A DNA stretch of 64,000 nt from Ampullaceana balthica (Eukaryota > Mollusca > Gastropoda > Lymnaeidae): NCBI GenBank assembly GCA_944989445.1, contig CALYLW010000569.1, positions 414,214 to 478,213 of the forward strand. Direction: 5' to 3'. The notes under the pieces are model-generated. The model was given only the letters and a program-made list of their open reading frames with translations, made no database searches and had not been told where the DNA came from. Position numbers and translations under genes: made by a program. Positions within the stretch are counted from its first letter, which is position 1, and each line of letters starts with the position of its first letter. Of this stretch, positions 1 through 11,615 are shown piece by piece.

Positions 1-138
1 TCGTGACGGGGTTGTACATGAAGCTGGTACACGACGCGTACGTGGTCACGCAGGAGGCCAGGCACGCCACGGGTGACCGGTCAGCCCAAGCAGGGCCCAG
101 GCGAACGGGGCCCACCGTGGATTGTGTTATCAGCTGAA
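1..138 (-). CDS. partial second exon of a PAN-like/C-type lectin paralogue
   Basis: Read on the minus strand, this stretch encodes a peptide containing RLGPAW, ACLASC and CTSFMYN. It aligns with RLGPGW, CSKACLETY and CISFMYN of the intact lectin at 34952-35634. These are the Cys-rich residues of the PAN-like N-terminal module. The exon's upstream edge fits an acceptor (gaggacag followed by ttcag), and the intact paralogue also begins its second exon with ttcag. The 3' part, including the whole lectin domain, lies outside the window. The exon is noticeably more GC-rich than its surroundings. I did not find a convincing first exon upstream (higher coordinates), so it may be an isolated or decayed copy. 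Confidence 0.6.
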
Positions 139-2612
139 CTGTCCTCATGGACTGGCCGGTGAGGGCTAACGCGGCTAGAGAAAAAAATTGTACTGAAAAA
201 GAAAGTTGATTGAAAAAAATATAAATGACAAATTTTATTAGTGTTTTCGTAATATTTTTCTGTAGCCAAAATTAGTGTTTTTGGAATATATAGAGATTTT
301 TCTTACCTAAGAGCTAATTGGAAGTATTGGTCCATATAAAATTGCCTTTTAACGATTTGAAGTAATTCATCACTTTTTTTTATATGTTACAGATTTTCAT
401 TTTATTTTTAAAAGGTACATTTAATTTACTAACAGCTGAACAAAGATAAAATATTACTGCAATCAAACCATTTTCTATTCGGTTTTTTAAAAATTATGTA
501 AAGGGTAAACGAAAATAAGATGATATGTAAATATTGTAAGATTTTTAAAGAAATCCTTTTTAAACAGCCATAACAAAAGATTAACATTTAGTTACAGCAG
601 ATACTATTTCAGTTACTAATATTATTTAGCATACGAATATATGATACTTCCTTTATTCTTTAAAAAAGAGAAGAAAAAACTCTAGCGAAAATTGGCATAT
701 TAATCTTTCATAGGTCCATACTTTCCGCTTTGTTAGAAAGAAGTAAAATAAATAAATATTCAAATAAATGTATTTAATATTATGGGAATGACTCAAATGA
801 TAATACAAAATGAAAACTTACCAGAAAGTATTATAAAACAGAATATTGAGGCTAGCATTGTGGACAGTTGATACACACAATTATGTCACAGCCTCTCTAA
901 GACCGAAATATCAAATTTCGTTTTTGGCAACACGGGAGTATGTCACAGAATCCAAGATTGAAGGATGACGTTTCTTGCGAGAACCACAGGAGTCTGTTAC
1001 AGTCTCTCTGATTTAAAACATCAAGTTTCCTTTTGGGTAACCACAGATTCTTATTACTAGCGTCAAAGTTTCATAAGTAAAGTATTTCGTCTCATTGAGT
1101 AACTAAAAATAGGGAGACCTTTTATCCTACACGCTTTAAATAAAGGAAAGACTTTTAGGATGTAAACTGCGCTATAATGAGACTTAACAAATGTTAAAAT
1201 GTCATCCTTTAGAATTCTTAACGATTGGAATGTGCATGTGTTTAAAAAAGTATCGAAATGAATATATTTTTAAGTTCACATTTTCCTAATCCAGTATTAT
1301 TGTTAACGCGATCTTTGTAAATTACGTTATTTATGTAACCGCTTTTGCTTTCTTTGTGGTATAATCAGCTCTTTTACACTCTTGTCATGCTTGAGTCTTA
1401 GATCTTAAGTCTTATAAATTATAATTTCATTTTTGTTGCCTGTGACAGCCTTAATCCTTGGTTAAAAATGAGGTACCTTCTTGTAAGTTGAAACATTGAA
1501 TTAATTGCGGTTCTTTATCAAATTTTAAGAAAACCCTTAGAACTTAGCATAAAAACATGTCTTGTTCGAGTCGTTTAGATTACAAATCTATCACTAGCTA
1601 TGAAAATGTTCATTAGCATACCCCAAATTTTCAATTAATGTCAATCTAATAGTGTCAGCAGCTTGAATGTTAAAATTTTAAAAAATCCTATATATTGTAC
1701 CGTCCTTAATTAGACATTAAACCGTCCCAAAAAATTTATACTCACAATTCTATTGAACAATCATCAATTAAACTACTTTTAAGACATTATCTGTCTCAAT
1801 AGTTCAAATACGTAATATGTATATACAATAGTGAAAATATTTAATATGTATATACAACGCTTTTTTCTGCATACTAGAATTACTCCGCTTTTTAAATTGC
1901 ACTAATGTTTAAACATAAAACGAGTAAAAATTTTATAAGATAACTCATTGTCTTTGTTATGTTACAAAACTTATGTTTCAAAAATGAATAGTTCATATAT
2001 TTAAAATGTTCTTATTAAAACAAGGTTGCCTAACCTCACCACGCGAACAGAAACAACATGCTTTATTTATCCAGCTAAATATTTATTATGAAAATGTCCA
2101 AAAGAGCCTCACAATTTTACCCCTATCCAGGGGCGGAAACAATAAATTTGTTTAAAAAGGATACAAATATAACTGCGATTTTTAGCTTTCCTTTATCAAC
2201 TTATTTCCAATGATTACCGTTAATGAACAGCAGTTTTGTCAGTGTGCTCCGATGTGGAGAATTAGTCTATTTTCATTGGAGTTAAATCCCTTGGTTTAAA
2301 AAAAGAGCCGCCTCTGATTGGTGCACGTTCTTGAGATGTTTGAACCAATGTTGAAATAGAAACCACTTGTACCGCTGACGCTTTGGTGACAGCACTTTTG
2401 TTAATCCACGTGGTTTGATGTCAACAAATTCATCGTTTTGTGACAGGTTTGCAAACTTTGAGGACAATGACCTTCCGATAAAACAACATTGTTGATCTAA
2501 TCGATACATGATCATTATTTAATGTGTCATCTCCTGGGACTCGCTGAACATATTAATGAGAGGTCATGTTAAACTTTGCGCAGCTCTCGTGTGTATTACA
2601 GTGTTTTAAATC
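139..2612. other. AT-rich intergenic stretch, no gene recognised
   Basis: Only short stop-riddled frames are present. No transposase, RT or lectin similarity and no tandem array are visible. Two loosely similar copies of a motif around atgtcaca/tctctctga at about 860-1040 hint at an old local duplication. A CAGGGGCGGA string at about 2117 resembles one hAT terminus, but I see no partner. Confidence 0.4.
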
Positions 2613-2700
2613 AGCGGTTCTCAAATAGTAGGTCTCTACCACCTCAGATATTGTTCAAAAAATGCGCCGGGTCGCTTAAGTATTTTTTTCATTTAATTTA
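2613..2700 (+). mobile_element. hAT-like terminus (CAGCGGTTCTCAA), partner not found
   Basis: The string cagcggttctcaaa followed by a ctaccacc and gggtcgct segment is typical of the terminal region of many hAT MITEs (CAGNGGTTCTCAA consensus, established knowledge). No matching inverted end or 8-bp target duplication was found nearby, so this is a fragment. Confidence 0.35.
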
Positions 2701-4016
2701 AAATTTAGAAATATGTAAATAGATCCATCTAGTCACAAATCTTTAACGACACCACTGCTACTAAAAACACTCCAACAGTTGTTGAAGCTTTCAGTTGGTT
2801 ATATCCATCTTGAACGACATTAAGTGCATAACAAATGCTTCTGAACTGACATTAAAATTTCTAGATAGCGATATAGTCCATGCCAATCTCAAATATTAAC
2901 ACATAAAGACAGGGTAAAATTTTTGAAAAGAGATGTATTAAGTCAAATAGAAGTGGATTACTAAATCGAAGACAACAAGACATCGTTTGTCGAAAAAAAG
3001 AACAACCATCTAAGTCAAAGTGTAACTTAAAAATGTAGATGAGATACACATTCAAATGTGTTAACGAACACTTTCACCAGTCCCACAAGAAACCGTGAAT
3101 GAAAGTAAACATTAAATATACATAATACAGGCAGGGATGTGTCGTTTACTAATAAAAGAAATAATAACAATCAAAACATCATGATTGGTGACGTCTTGCT
3201 AATTATATCAGGAGCCGGGAGTCTGCAAGGCGTCATAAATAGGCCATGTCTGTGAACAACTTTCTATAACTAATATACATATTGTTTTACGAAAACTACA
3301 TAAAAAAATAAACTCAATAATTTTAATAAATGTTGATTTTTTTTTAATCAGCAAGTATTTATTATTTTTTTTTAAATCAAAGGAAGATGTGATACATTAA
3401 TTTAAAATCATCTGAATCATATGATAGTTTGAAACAAATTAGTTTGTTTTATGATCCCATGATACTTTTTATATATTGATGTCTAAAAGAAGATTGCTGC
3501 AAACCATAAATTTATCGGCGGAGAAGTGGGTTAATAGAAGTTTTTTGTTTAAACACCGCACTGTTTCCATCAGCAAACGAGACGCTACTTGATAAGATTT
3601 ATTGATGATTCTATCAGGGATGACACACTTATTAATTTTTATTTGGGATAATGTCTTTTATAGCTGCTACATAACTGTTTAGGACCTAAACCACCGCGAG
3701 TCATCTGTCCGTTGTTCTCCACGCAGAAGGCTCAATGCATCTTAAGGAATTTGGGCTGTGGGGGTTCGAAGGTTTCGCTGGAGATTGATGAGAGCTATAA
3801 GTTCCAGAAAGGTGCGTCTAAAAATTGGACTAAATGGAATAGTCTGTGATGGTTTAGGACATGATCGTTCATTTATTGCTCTTTGACTCTGTGTGATACT
3901 TAGTTATTTTTTTTTCAACTTCATCTTTTGTTAACAAGGCTTGTCTTTCTTCACACACTGCCTTTAAAAAATAGAGTTTTTAATAACTAACAAAAAAAAT
4001 TTTAAATAATGAAATT
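2701..4016. other. AT-rich intergenic stretch, nothing recognised
   Basis: No supported coding sequence. Poly-T tracts and short AT runs only. I see no repeat shared with other parts of the window. Confidence 0.35.
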
Positions 4017-4178
4017 ATGACTACGGAAGACACAAGCTGAGAAGATTGTCAACAAAGAATAAGATATCATGCTAATAGGCAATCAAATAATTTGTTTACT
4101 ACAGAGGAGACACGCTGAGAAGATTGTCAACAAAGAATAAGATATCATGCCGATAGGCAATATCAAATAATCTGTTTA
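4017..4178. repeat. two-copy tandem duplication, period 78 bp
   Basis: The motif gctgagaagattgtcaacaa occurs at 4036 and again at 4114, followed in both copies by agaataagatatcatgc and an ataggcaa segment. The second copy differs by a few substitutions and small indels. It is a simple local duplication with no coding potential. Confidence 0.8.
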
Positions 4179-4344
4179 AAGGATATCAATGACAGAAATA
4201 TTTAGAAAAAGAAATAGTTGAAAAATAAGATATAAATAGATTTTTTTAAAAATTCTATAAAAGACGTTTAACCCATGGGTCTAAAATATACTAGATAAAA
4301 GGTCAAATGCATGCGTCAGTTTCTACCTCGCCACCACTTCCTCG

Positions 4345-4797
4345 ACACCTACCTATTCACCCTACTTTCCCGCCCCTACCTCACGCTCCACTTCTCCGCC
4401 CCCTACCTCAATCCACTTCTCCGCCCCCTACCTCACGCTCCCCTTCTCCGCCCCCTACCTCACGCGCCACTTCTCCGCCCCCTACCTCACGCTCCACTTC
4501 TCCGCCCCCTACCTCACGCTCCACTTCTCCGCCCCCTACCTCACGCTCCACTTCTCCGCCCCATATCTCACACTCCACTTCTCCGCCCCTACCTCACACT
4601 CCACTTCCCCACCCCTACCTCACGCTCCACTTCTCCGCCCCCTACCTCACGTTCCACTTTTCCGCCCCCCCCCCTACCTCACTCTCCACTTCTCTGCCCC
4701 CTACCTCACTCTCCACTTCCCCACCCCCTACCTAACTCTCCACTTCTCCACCCCCTACCTCACGCTCCACTTCCCCACCCCTACCTCAACCCAGCAA
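4345..4797. repeat. 27-bp pyrimidine-rich minisatellite, about 16 copies
   Basis: The unit is gctccacttctccgccccct followed by acctcac, tandemly repeated with small length and base variants. The + strand is almost pure pyrimidine apart from the single g and a positions. Because 27 is a multiple of three, open frames run through it (a Pro/Thr/Ser repeat in one frame, a Leu/Arg/Pro-type repeat in another), but nothing shows they are genes. A strong purine/pyrimidine strand asymmetry could favour triplex or R-loop structure (inference). Confidence 0.9.
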
Positions 4798-5399
4798 CAT
4801 CTCGCACCCTCTTTAAGAAAAAAAATAGAACAACTATAAAGGCTTGTCGCTGAAGAGAAAGGAAATCTCAAAATACGTCGTCCCTCATTTTCAACTACTA
4901 CACCCACGTGACTGGCTCAAACCCTATGTTCTTCATCTTCAAAGCGGTTACACGGCGTCCTTCACTCACCGACATCAAGTATTGGCATACAAGATCAATC
5001 GTTTGGAAAAGAATTCAGCCGGACATTGTGATTACCTTCTAATCGATCGTGGTTGAAACTTTATTTGTTTACAACGACTTTGATCTGTGTTGACTTGTGA
5101 AATGTTATAAAAAATTTATTAGATTTTATGTTTGAAAAATTGCCTCATAGTAATCTTATCTAATGCATATGAAAATTACAATTAATATTACCGGAAAACG
5201 TCATAACTCATTGTGTAATGTTCTATTTTAAGACATTTTAGCGGAACAATGTTTGTAAGCGTACATACAGAAAAATCAATAAGTTCTCAAAGGTGTTTGT
5301 TTAGTAAAATTACTAACAATTAGTTTCTTATTGAAGTCTAATAAGCTCTCTTAAATTAACGGAGAATCAACAAATAGCTGATAAGATACTTCCTTCTAA

Positions 5400-5645
5400 A
5401 TATACAGTGGCTTAACGAACGGATCGCACAACAAACGCTCCTGCGAACACCCCCAAGAGCGAACGTTGCCCCGCACAACAAGCGCGAGTTGCATGTCCGC
5501 GTGCGTGCCCCCGTGCGTGTCTGCGGTCGGCACGCGGCTCGTTTGCTTTGGGCTTTCGCCCGAATCGAGCGAACGCTGTCGTTCTTTCGGCATGCTTTGA
5601 CCGTGCCAGTCAGTCGTGCCATTCTATCAAACAGCCGCGGCAAAT
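5400..5645. other. short CpG-rich, GC-rich island in AT-rich DNA
   Basis: About 245 bp with dense CpG (gcgcg, gtgcgtgc, cggtcggcacgcgg, atcgagcgaacg) between AT-rich flanks. Open frames exist on the minus strand but match no family I recognise and are rich in Arg, as expected from composition. It could be a CpG island/promoter remnant or part of an unrecognised inserted element. Confidence 0.5.
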
Positions 5646-5657
5646 TAGTTGCTTTTT

Positions 5658-6150
5658 AAATCCTTTATATTAACTCGTGGTGTCTGTTTGAACCCTTGCT
5701 TGCTTGCTTGCTTGATTGTCACCAAAACTTTGGATCGATTTTTAACCCACCTCCTCGTAAGTTAGCGATCTGAAATTTTGCAGGCACACTTGTGTGCCGA
5801 TGATAAAAACAATGTATCGAAATTTCAGATCGATCGCATGGACTGTAATTAAATTATTGAATTTTTAGATTATTTTATTTATTCCTACGAATCATGATAT
5901 TTTTTGAGATAGAGTGTCGCGGTGCGTATTATATTGAACAACCTTTCTGTCTCGCAATAAGGTGCGTATTTTATTGACAACACTTTTTATAAACATATTC
6001 CTGATCGGTGCGCATTATATTAAACATTTTTACGACACAACTGCAATTTTTTATTTTTGGATGGTCTTGCGCTGCGTATTATAATGAACATTCTTTTAGA
6101 TACGTCTCGTACTTAAAGGATTTATAGTTAAAAACTTGGTTTTTTATGGA
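5658..6150 (+). mobile_element. non-coding element, AAATCCTTTATATTAAC family, copy 1
   Basis: It begins aaatcctttatattaac and ends near ttaaaggatttatag, giving short inverted termini. Inside are a cttg microsatellite, a hairpin core (gcgatctgaaattttg with aaatttcagatcgatcgc) and four spaced copies of ggtgcgtattatattgaac-like subrepeats. A second copy lies at 46457-46965 with the same order of parts. The termini and core resemble the AAATCCCTTATA family elsewhere in this window, so the two are probably diverged relatives. No coding capacity; mobilising enzyme unknown. Confidence 0.7.
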
Positions 6151-6677
6151 TTTTTAAAATTTTTGGTTCATAAATTGAGGATATGACATTGAATGACTGA
6201 ACAAGTGACGATGGCAGGACTGATTAATAGATTAATAGATTAATATAAGCATAAATATTTTCTAACATTTCAATTCTTCACTGTTAAAAGGCTATTTCTT
6301 CATCCATCGTAAACAGCATTATCATTATATAATTTGTTCACCCTCTAAAAAGATTTCCGGATCAGTGGCAGGATCATCCCTGTTAAATGTGAAAACGTAA
6401 AACAATCTGAAAAAAGACACGTGGTAACGACATAGAGTATGTTATACAACCGAATAGACCATAAAACAAAACAGAAACGTGTTTACAAAGAAAGGCCTTT
6501 GAAAAGATAAGTTATCATATACCAACTATGACGCCTCTCGCTTAGCGGACAGTAGCGCCGGTAACAATAAAGTATAGGCATTAAAATGGAAACCAAACAT
6601 GAAGCAGGAATAAAAAAAATGAAAAGAATCTGAACAAGAGAAAAGCAATCAGAAAATTCACTTATTTATTATTTTTT

Positions 6678-7018
6678 AACCAGCAGCCAAGCCCGTCTAA
6701 GGACGTTCCGCCACCGTTCGGTGGCATGTTGTAACTCCCCTCCAACATCCGTCTCGACCGGCATACATGTGCATCACGTCAAAAATACTATTCATTATAG
6801 TTAAATAAATGACTCGTAAAAACAGAGCTTTTGACTATAAATGCCAACGCGCATAACTCAAAATAAAGTATTGGAAGAAATACTGCACCAAAAATAACTC
6901 GTTTTTGAATGTCCGCGTAAACTTGATATGATTGGCTGTAGGAGTCATGTGTGTTTGAGAGAACAATCGCTATAGATGACGGGACGGGACAGAACTTAGC
7001 CTTTTATTATATAGGATG
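6678..7018 (-). mobile_element. non-coding element ending TATATAATAAAAGGCTAAG, copy 1
   Basis: On the minus strand it begins catcctatataataaaagg, continues through ctaagttctgtcc, an octopus of short conserved blocks (caaacacacatgactcctac, tttacgcggac) and a short hairpin ccaccgttcggtgg, and ends near acgggcttggctgctgg. A matching copy in the opposite orientation is at 18341-18680. No protein coding. Confidence 0.7.
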
Positions 7019-7483
7019 TTTTAATACGTAAATGAATGCCTAATATGAAGGGAAGTAATGAAATTTGTCTTTTTAGTTTTAATTTTAAAATACTTTTTAT
7101 TGAGCTAAGTTGAAAATTAAAAAGACGTGTAGTATTATTCACATTTATATTTGTGATATTTTGTTAAAGTTCCCAAATGACCTAAATTATTAAGGTTTTT
7201 CTTTTTCAAAACTTTATTCAACAAGTAAGTAAAACTATTATATTAGAACATATAAAGAAATGTATCTTTTATCCAGATAGACTTTTGCTGTGTGTTCATC
7301 TTTCCCTGTAATTTTCCGTATTGAAGTGTCACTACACTTTCATTCGCTCCTATAATATGGAGAAAAATTACCCATTTGTCATTACCTTTATTTTGCTGTC
7401 TACCTATAGTTGCCATAGCTAGTTTTTTCATATTTAGTTCTAGGTGTTTCTTTGTCGAAAAGTTCTTTGTTTTTAATTTTTAA

Positions 7484-8457
7484 CTATATACGACCCGCGG
7501 CTTAGCATACGCCACAGACTTGCTCATAGATTGTGAAAAGAAAGGGGGAACGAACGGACACAATCTACAGCATGAATAAATCAGAAATTCGGAATGATTT
7601 AGAACAAATAGTGAATTGAAATTCTTCTGCGGAATCCGTTCGTTCATTGGAGTGTGTTTTGAAATGTGGTTGTACCTGTTTATCAGGAAGAGGATAGTTG
7701 CAAGGTGGCGTCACATCATTGTGATCAGGTGGCTGTGAAATTTGTGTGGACATACCGACGTTATCAATAGATGGCACCGTAAAGTCATCCCGTGTTAGAG
7801 GCAATAGAACTTTGTAATGGCTATGATCGGAAGGACCGGTAAAGAGCAGGTATATAGACAAATGTTGACCACCATTGTATACTCTATAGGAGAGGAATGA
7901 GGACGTTCTCGGAAGTAAATGATGATACTGGTGGGAAGTATTTCGGACATCCCGACCATTTCTGCCTCGCCACCAGATGTTCCTGCACTTTCATGTACTG
8001 AGCGTATTGTTGAGGAGAGTGTATGACTACTTTTCCGTCACTGAAAACAACAGAGAGCACGTCGCCGAAGTTATCCCAATGTTGAGAAACAAAGTTTACA
8101 GCCATGGTGTGAAGTCATGTTGGCAAAGAAAGGGGAAAAGAACGGGCAAAAACATTAATATTTTTAAAACCTAAAAAAAAATTGTTTCCACTGTGTCTTG
8201 AACCCAGGCCCTTCCATGTGTTAGGCGGATGTGATAACCACTCTACTGCGGAAACACATGTTAACAGGGAAAGGAAAAACGCAAGAAAACGAAAGAAGCA
8301 TTGTTGGTTTATCTACACACTGCGCCACTTTTGGTTGTCACTTTTGCTGTGATTGGTCGACCCCAGCGAGGGTCATTCGTCGACCCCAGCGAGGGTCATT
8401 CGTCGACCCGAGCGATGGTTTGCACATACTCGCGGTGGTGATTTATGTATATAGATA
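7484..8457 (+). mobile_element. GCGGCGTA-family non-coding element with tRNA-like segment
   Basis: The 5' end carries the conserved block cgcggcttagcatacgccac then agacttgctcatag, which itself forms a small hairpin. The 3' end is cacatactcgcggtgg then atttatgtatatagataa. Related ends occur at 14955-15267, 32960-34240 and 44630-45162. The interior contains a reverse-oriented tRNA-Val-like segment and a 2.5-copy 23-bp repeat (tcgaccccagcgagggtcat, at about 8357-8412). No transposase is encoded. Confidence 0.6.
8184..8255 (-). repeat. tRNA-Val-derived SINE head or tRNA pseudogene
   Basis: On the minus strand the 72 nt start gtttccgcagtagagtgg, pass cgcctaacacatg and end gggttcaagacacagtgg then aaac. 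This is close to animal tRNA-Val(AAC): A box tagagtggttatc, anticodon loop context cctaaca, B box ggttcaagac, and the acceptor halves gtttcc/ggaaac still pair. It sits inside a repeated non-coding element, and a related degraded copy occurs at 33432-33505. I therefore read it as the head of a SINE-like repeat and not as a working tRNA gene. Confidence 0.65.
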
Positions 8458-8459
8458 AT

Positions 8460-10500
8460 AATCTTGTAAAGTACATAGTTTAAATAAAAAGTAAAAGTGC
8501 CGGTGCATTTTGTGGGCGACGCTGGCGTAAAGTTCAATTTTAAACCAAGAACGATATGATGATACACATTTTTTATTAAAGTTTGTTGTCTCTGATCTTT
8601 AGTAACCACATTAATTCATTAAAGCTATATACCCGGGATTTTACTTGATGGAACAAACAAAACACATATATTTGTATTTTATTTACAGGAATCTTCTTAT
8701 TTGTTTCTCATTTGTTTTAGTGTTTCTTTAATTGTTTCTTTAAAATTATGTTTTATATGTGCAATGTGTATTTTGTTGTGTGTTTGTCTTAAACATTCTG
8801 ACCGTCCAAATCTGTAATGAAAAAACATCTGAAAAGTTTACTACACAACACGTATTTTGAATTCAAAAATTTTTTGTTGTTGCATGTCACTGTCTATCAG
8901 CAGATATTCATGCACGTAGTATGTGGTGACTGGGGAAACGTTTCTATTTAAAATGATACTTTTTTTTCTATCGTGTATTACTGGAGTGAGTACATGTTAC
9001 ACTGGTAACTATATTTTTCTTTTAAAATCATGATTCAATCAAATTTTTAAAATTAATTACTTTATAGAAAATTCTAAGGTGTTGGACATTTTTATAAATA
9101 TATTTTTTAACCCGTAAATTATTACTGTAATATATTTCAACGGTGTGCAACAATAGTGCATTGGTGTACAGTGAAGAGAGGAGTTATCATACTTTACGAT
9201 CCCAAGACAGAGTGGAATGAATTTCTAAAAAGAGAAACTTTAGTAGTTGAGAAGTTCACACGTTGACGGATGTAAAAATAGTCCACTTAGATCCAGACTG
9301 AGAAACAAAATCTTATTTTCATCGTTGTGAACGTTTCTGTAAGTAGTTTTAACATAAAGAGACAAAGTGTGTGTATAAAATTGTTTATTTAAGGAATTCT
9401 CTTCTACTTGTACTTCGAAAGAATTTTTATATTTTTATTTATCTTTTATTGTTACAACTCTGTTAAAGAACTACCTGGACTTGCCTGGCCTGTTTCAGTA
9501 TTTCTCTTTAAAAGTTTTGACACAGTCAGTTATCAGGAAGTTTTTGTCGACATGAATAAATGTAAGGAAAAGTAGCAATGGGTAAAATAGAATATTTTAA
9601 AAAAAAATCAATATTTATTGTTAACAGCTTTCTTTTATTTAATATTTCTTAAATGGATTCTCTTAAAAGTAGTAAGTTATTGTATCTACAAGCATTTAAG
9701 TTAGAGGTTAGACAGAGAAACATAGAAACATAGAGTTTCTAGAGGAAACAACCACAGCAATATGTGTTACTGATATGAATGGTTTGTTTGTGGTGTATTT
9801 GACATTTCATGAATTGTTTACATTTCTGCTTATTCTAATAATAAACACGTGATTGCAGTTCAAGTTTCAATAACATATTTATATGATTCTAGTTTCACTA
9901 TTGTATGAAGTTATCATAATATGCACACAACACGTTTTTGGGGTTAAATTGGTTATTATTGTAATAAAGAAACAATGATATATGTTTATATTGACATATA
10001 TACAAAATTAAAATTCATCTATAGGTATGCACACATACAATTAGCTTTAGATATGCACTTCCATAATCTGTTTCAGATATGCACTTACATAATCAGCTTT
10101 AGATATTCACGTGCAGAGTAAAAATGTCATACTATTAGAAATAATTATAGGATTCACTGCGATTGAATACCGAAACAATGTTTTATTTTTTAAAATATTT
10201 TTAAAAATTATTTTTGTTCGAAGGGGTCGGATTAAGGCTTTGAGATCTCATTGTTATTTAAGTAGATACTTATCTTATATGTAACATAAAAACAATAAAA
10301 GACAGAGTACACATGAACTTATATGGTAAAAAGAAAATTTAAAAAACAAAGGCAATAGTATATTAATTACACAATGAAATATAATGGTTTTATTATTTTT
10401 TTAGTTGCACGTTTCAAGAATAAAACAATGCCAATTTGTGATTTAAATTTATAGACAAATGATTCTTTTTAAAGTCACGCGGGGGGTGCGAAATGTTTTC
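8460..10500. other. AT-rich intergenic stretch, no gene recognised
   Basis: Long poly-T and AT-rich sequence with no supported reading frame. The only structure I see is the short tandem repeat near 10018-10110. Confidence 0.4.
10018..10110. repeat. short degenerate tandem repeat, period about 30 bp
   Basis: Three to four units built on agatatgcacttccataatc with gctttagat or gtttcagat between them. Only about 90 bp in total. Confidence 0.7.
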
Positions 10501-10662
10501 TTTCTTCCTATGTGGGGGGGGGGAGGGGTATGACAGAAAATAATTGAGAAACACTGCTTTAGACAGATGGCACTGTAACAGCGCCACCTTTGTAATTTAT
10601 TGGAATAGACCCAAAGATATAAGGTAACATGACAGAGCGTCTGAAAAAACAGTTGATACCTA

Positions 10663-10896
10663 AGGGGGCGTCACGCTCCAGAGGGGGGGAGGGGGTGTAA
10701 GAAAGTTTGACAATTTGTGACAGGGGGAGGGGGGAGTCCGCCATGTGTGACGTTACGGTGTTTTATACGAAATTGTAATTATTTTGTTAACAAAAAACAA
10801 AATTTTTGTTCCAAAGTGTTACGTACTTTAGGTGGGTGGGGAGGGGGGAGTTAAAAATGGTCAAAAATAGCGTGACGTACTTTATGGACGGCCCCT
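10663..10896 (+). mobile_element. MITE with GTACGTCACG/CGTGACGTAC termini, internally deleted copy
   Basis: The right end cgtgacgtactttatggacg then gcccct matches the right end of the fuller copy at 21741-22021. The left end gggggcgtcacgctccag has lost part of the terminal repeat. Interior blocks (gtgacagggggagggggg, catgtgtgacgt, ttaacaaaaaacaaaatttt) match in reverse complement between the halves. CTAA flanks both sides, a possible short target duplication. Superfamily not determined. Confidence 0.65.
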
Positions 10897-11615
10897 AATG
10901 CTTAATTTTACTTTTGAAAAAATCGAGTTTTATAGGATATTAATTGCACATGTTTATTAACTTTTGTACATGAAAATCGTTAATTTAATTTTTTTAAAGA
11001 AAAACCTAGATTATGGCGCTTTTTGAAGAAAAAAAACCTAGACGCTGTCTAAAAAACCTATATCTAGGTTGAAAAACCTAGCGCTTGTAGCACTGTTTAT
11101 AAAGTTACAGCCGTTGAATTATGATATAAATTGGAACTGTAAAATTTAGTTATTTGTCTATTTTGGAGCGAATAAAAGTGGAGTTCACTTTTTAGGAGAG
11201 TTAATAGCAAAGGAGACCAAGTAACGGAGATTGTATTTAAAAACAAATAAATTTCTTTAAATGTTCCAATTACTTAGTTTTCGGCTTCGGAAAATAAGGA
11301 TTTATAAAATGTTAAACGATGACTTAATAGCTTTAAAATATGTTTAAAATAAAACTATAAAAACCTTAATTGTGGGAATGACATTAACAAGTCTATTTAA
11401 TTTAACTCCTAGCGTAGTTTGTGAAAATATGTTTTTTTTTAAATAAACAATTGTTTCCCTTGATTTAATGCATTATTTAGGGTATAGATGAATTGAAAAA
11501 TGATAATAGAATAATCTCTACCCGGTGGTTTCCATCTTTTCTATTAAGGGAGAAACATAAAAAATGTAATTCCTAAACAATAGCCTTAGAATAGTAACAT
11601 TCAGATCCTAGAAGT

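Noticed and set aside
300..350. Candidate first exon (minus strand) for the left-edge lectin
   Set aside because: It gives phase 2 and a non-hydrophobic short peptide, unlike the phase 1, 40-43 nt first exons of the family.
2117..2130. CAGGGGCGGA as a hAT terminus
   Set aside because: Single short match with no inverted partner or target duplication.
4307..4853. Two long overlapping frames rich in Pro/Thr/Ser or Leu/Pro/Arg
   Set aside because: They exist only because a 27-bp repeat keeps frames open; no start context, domain or splice support.
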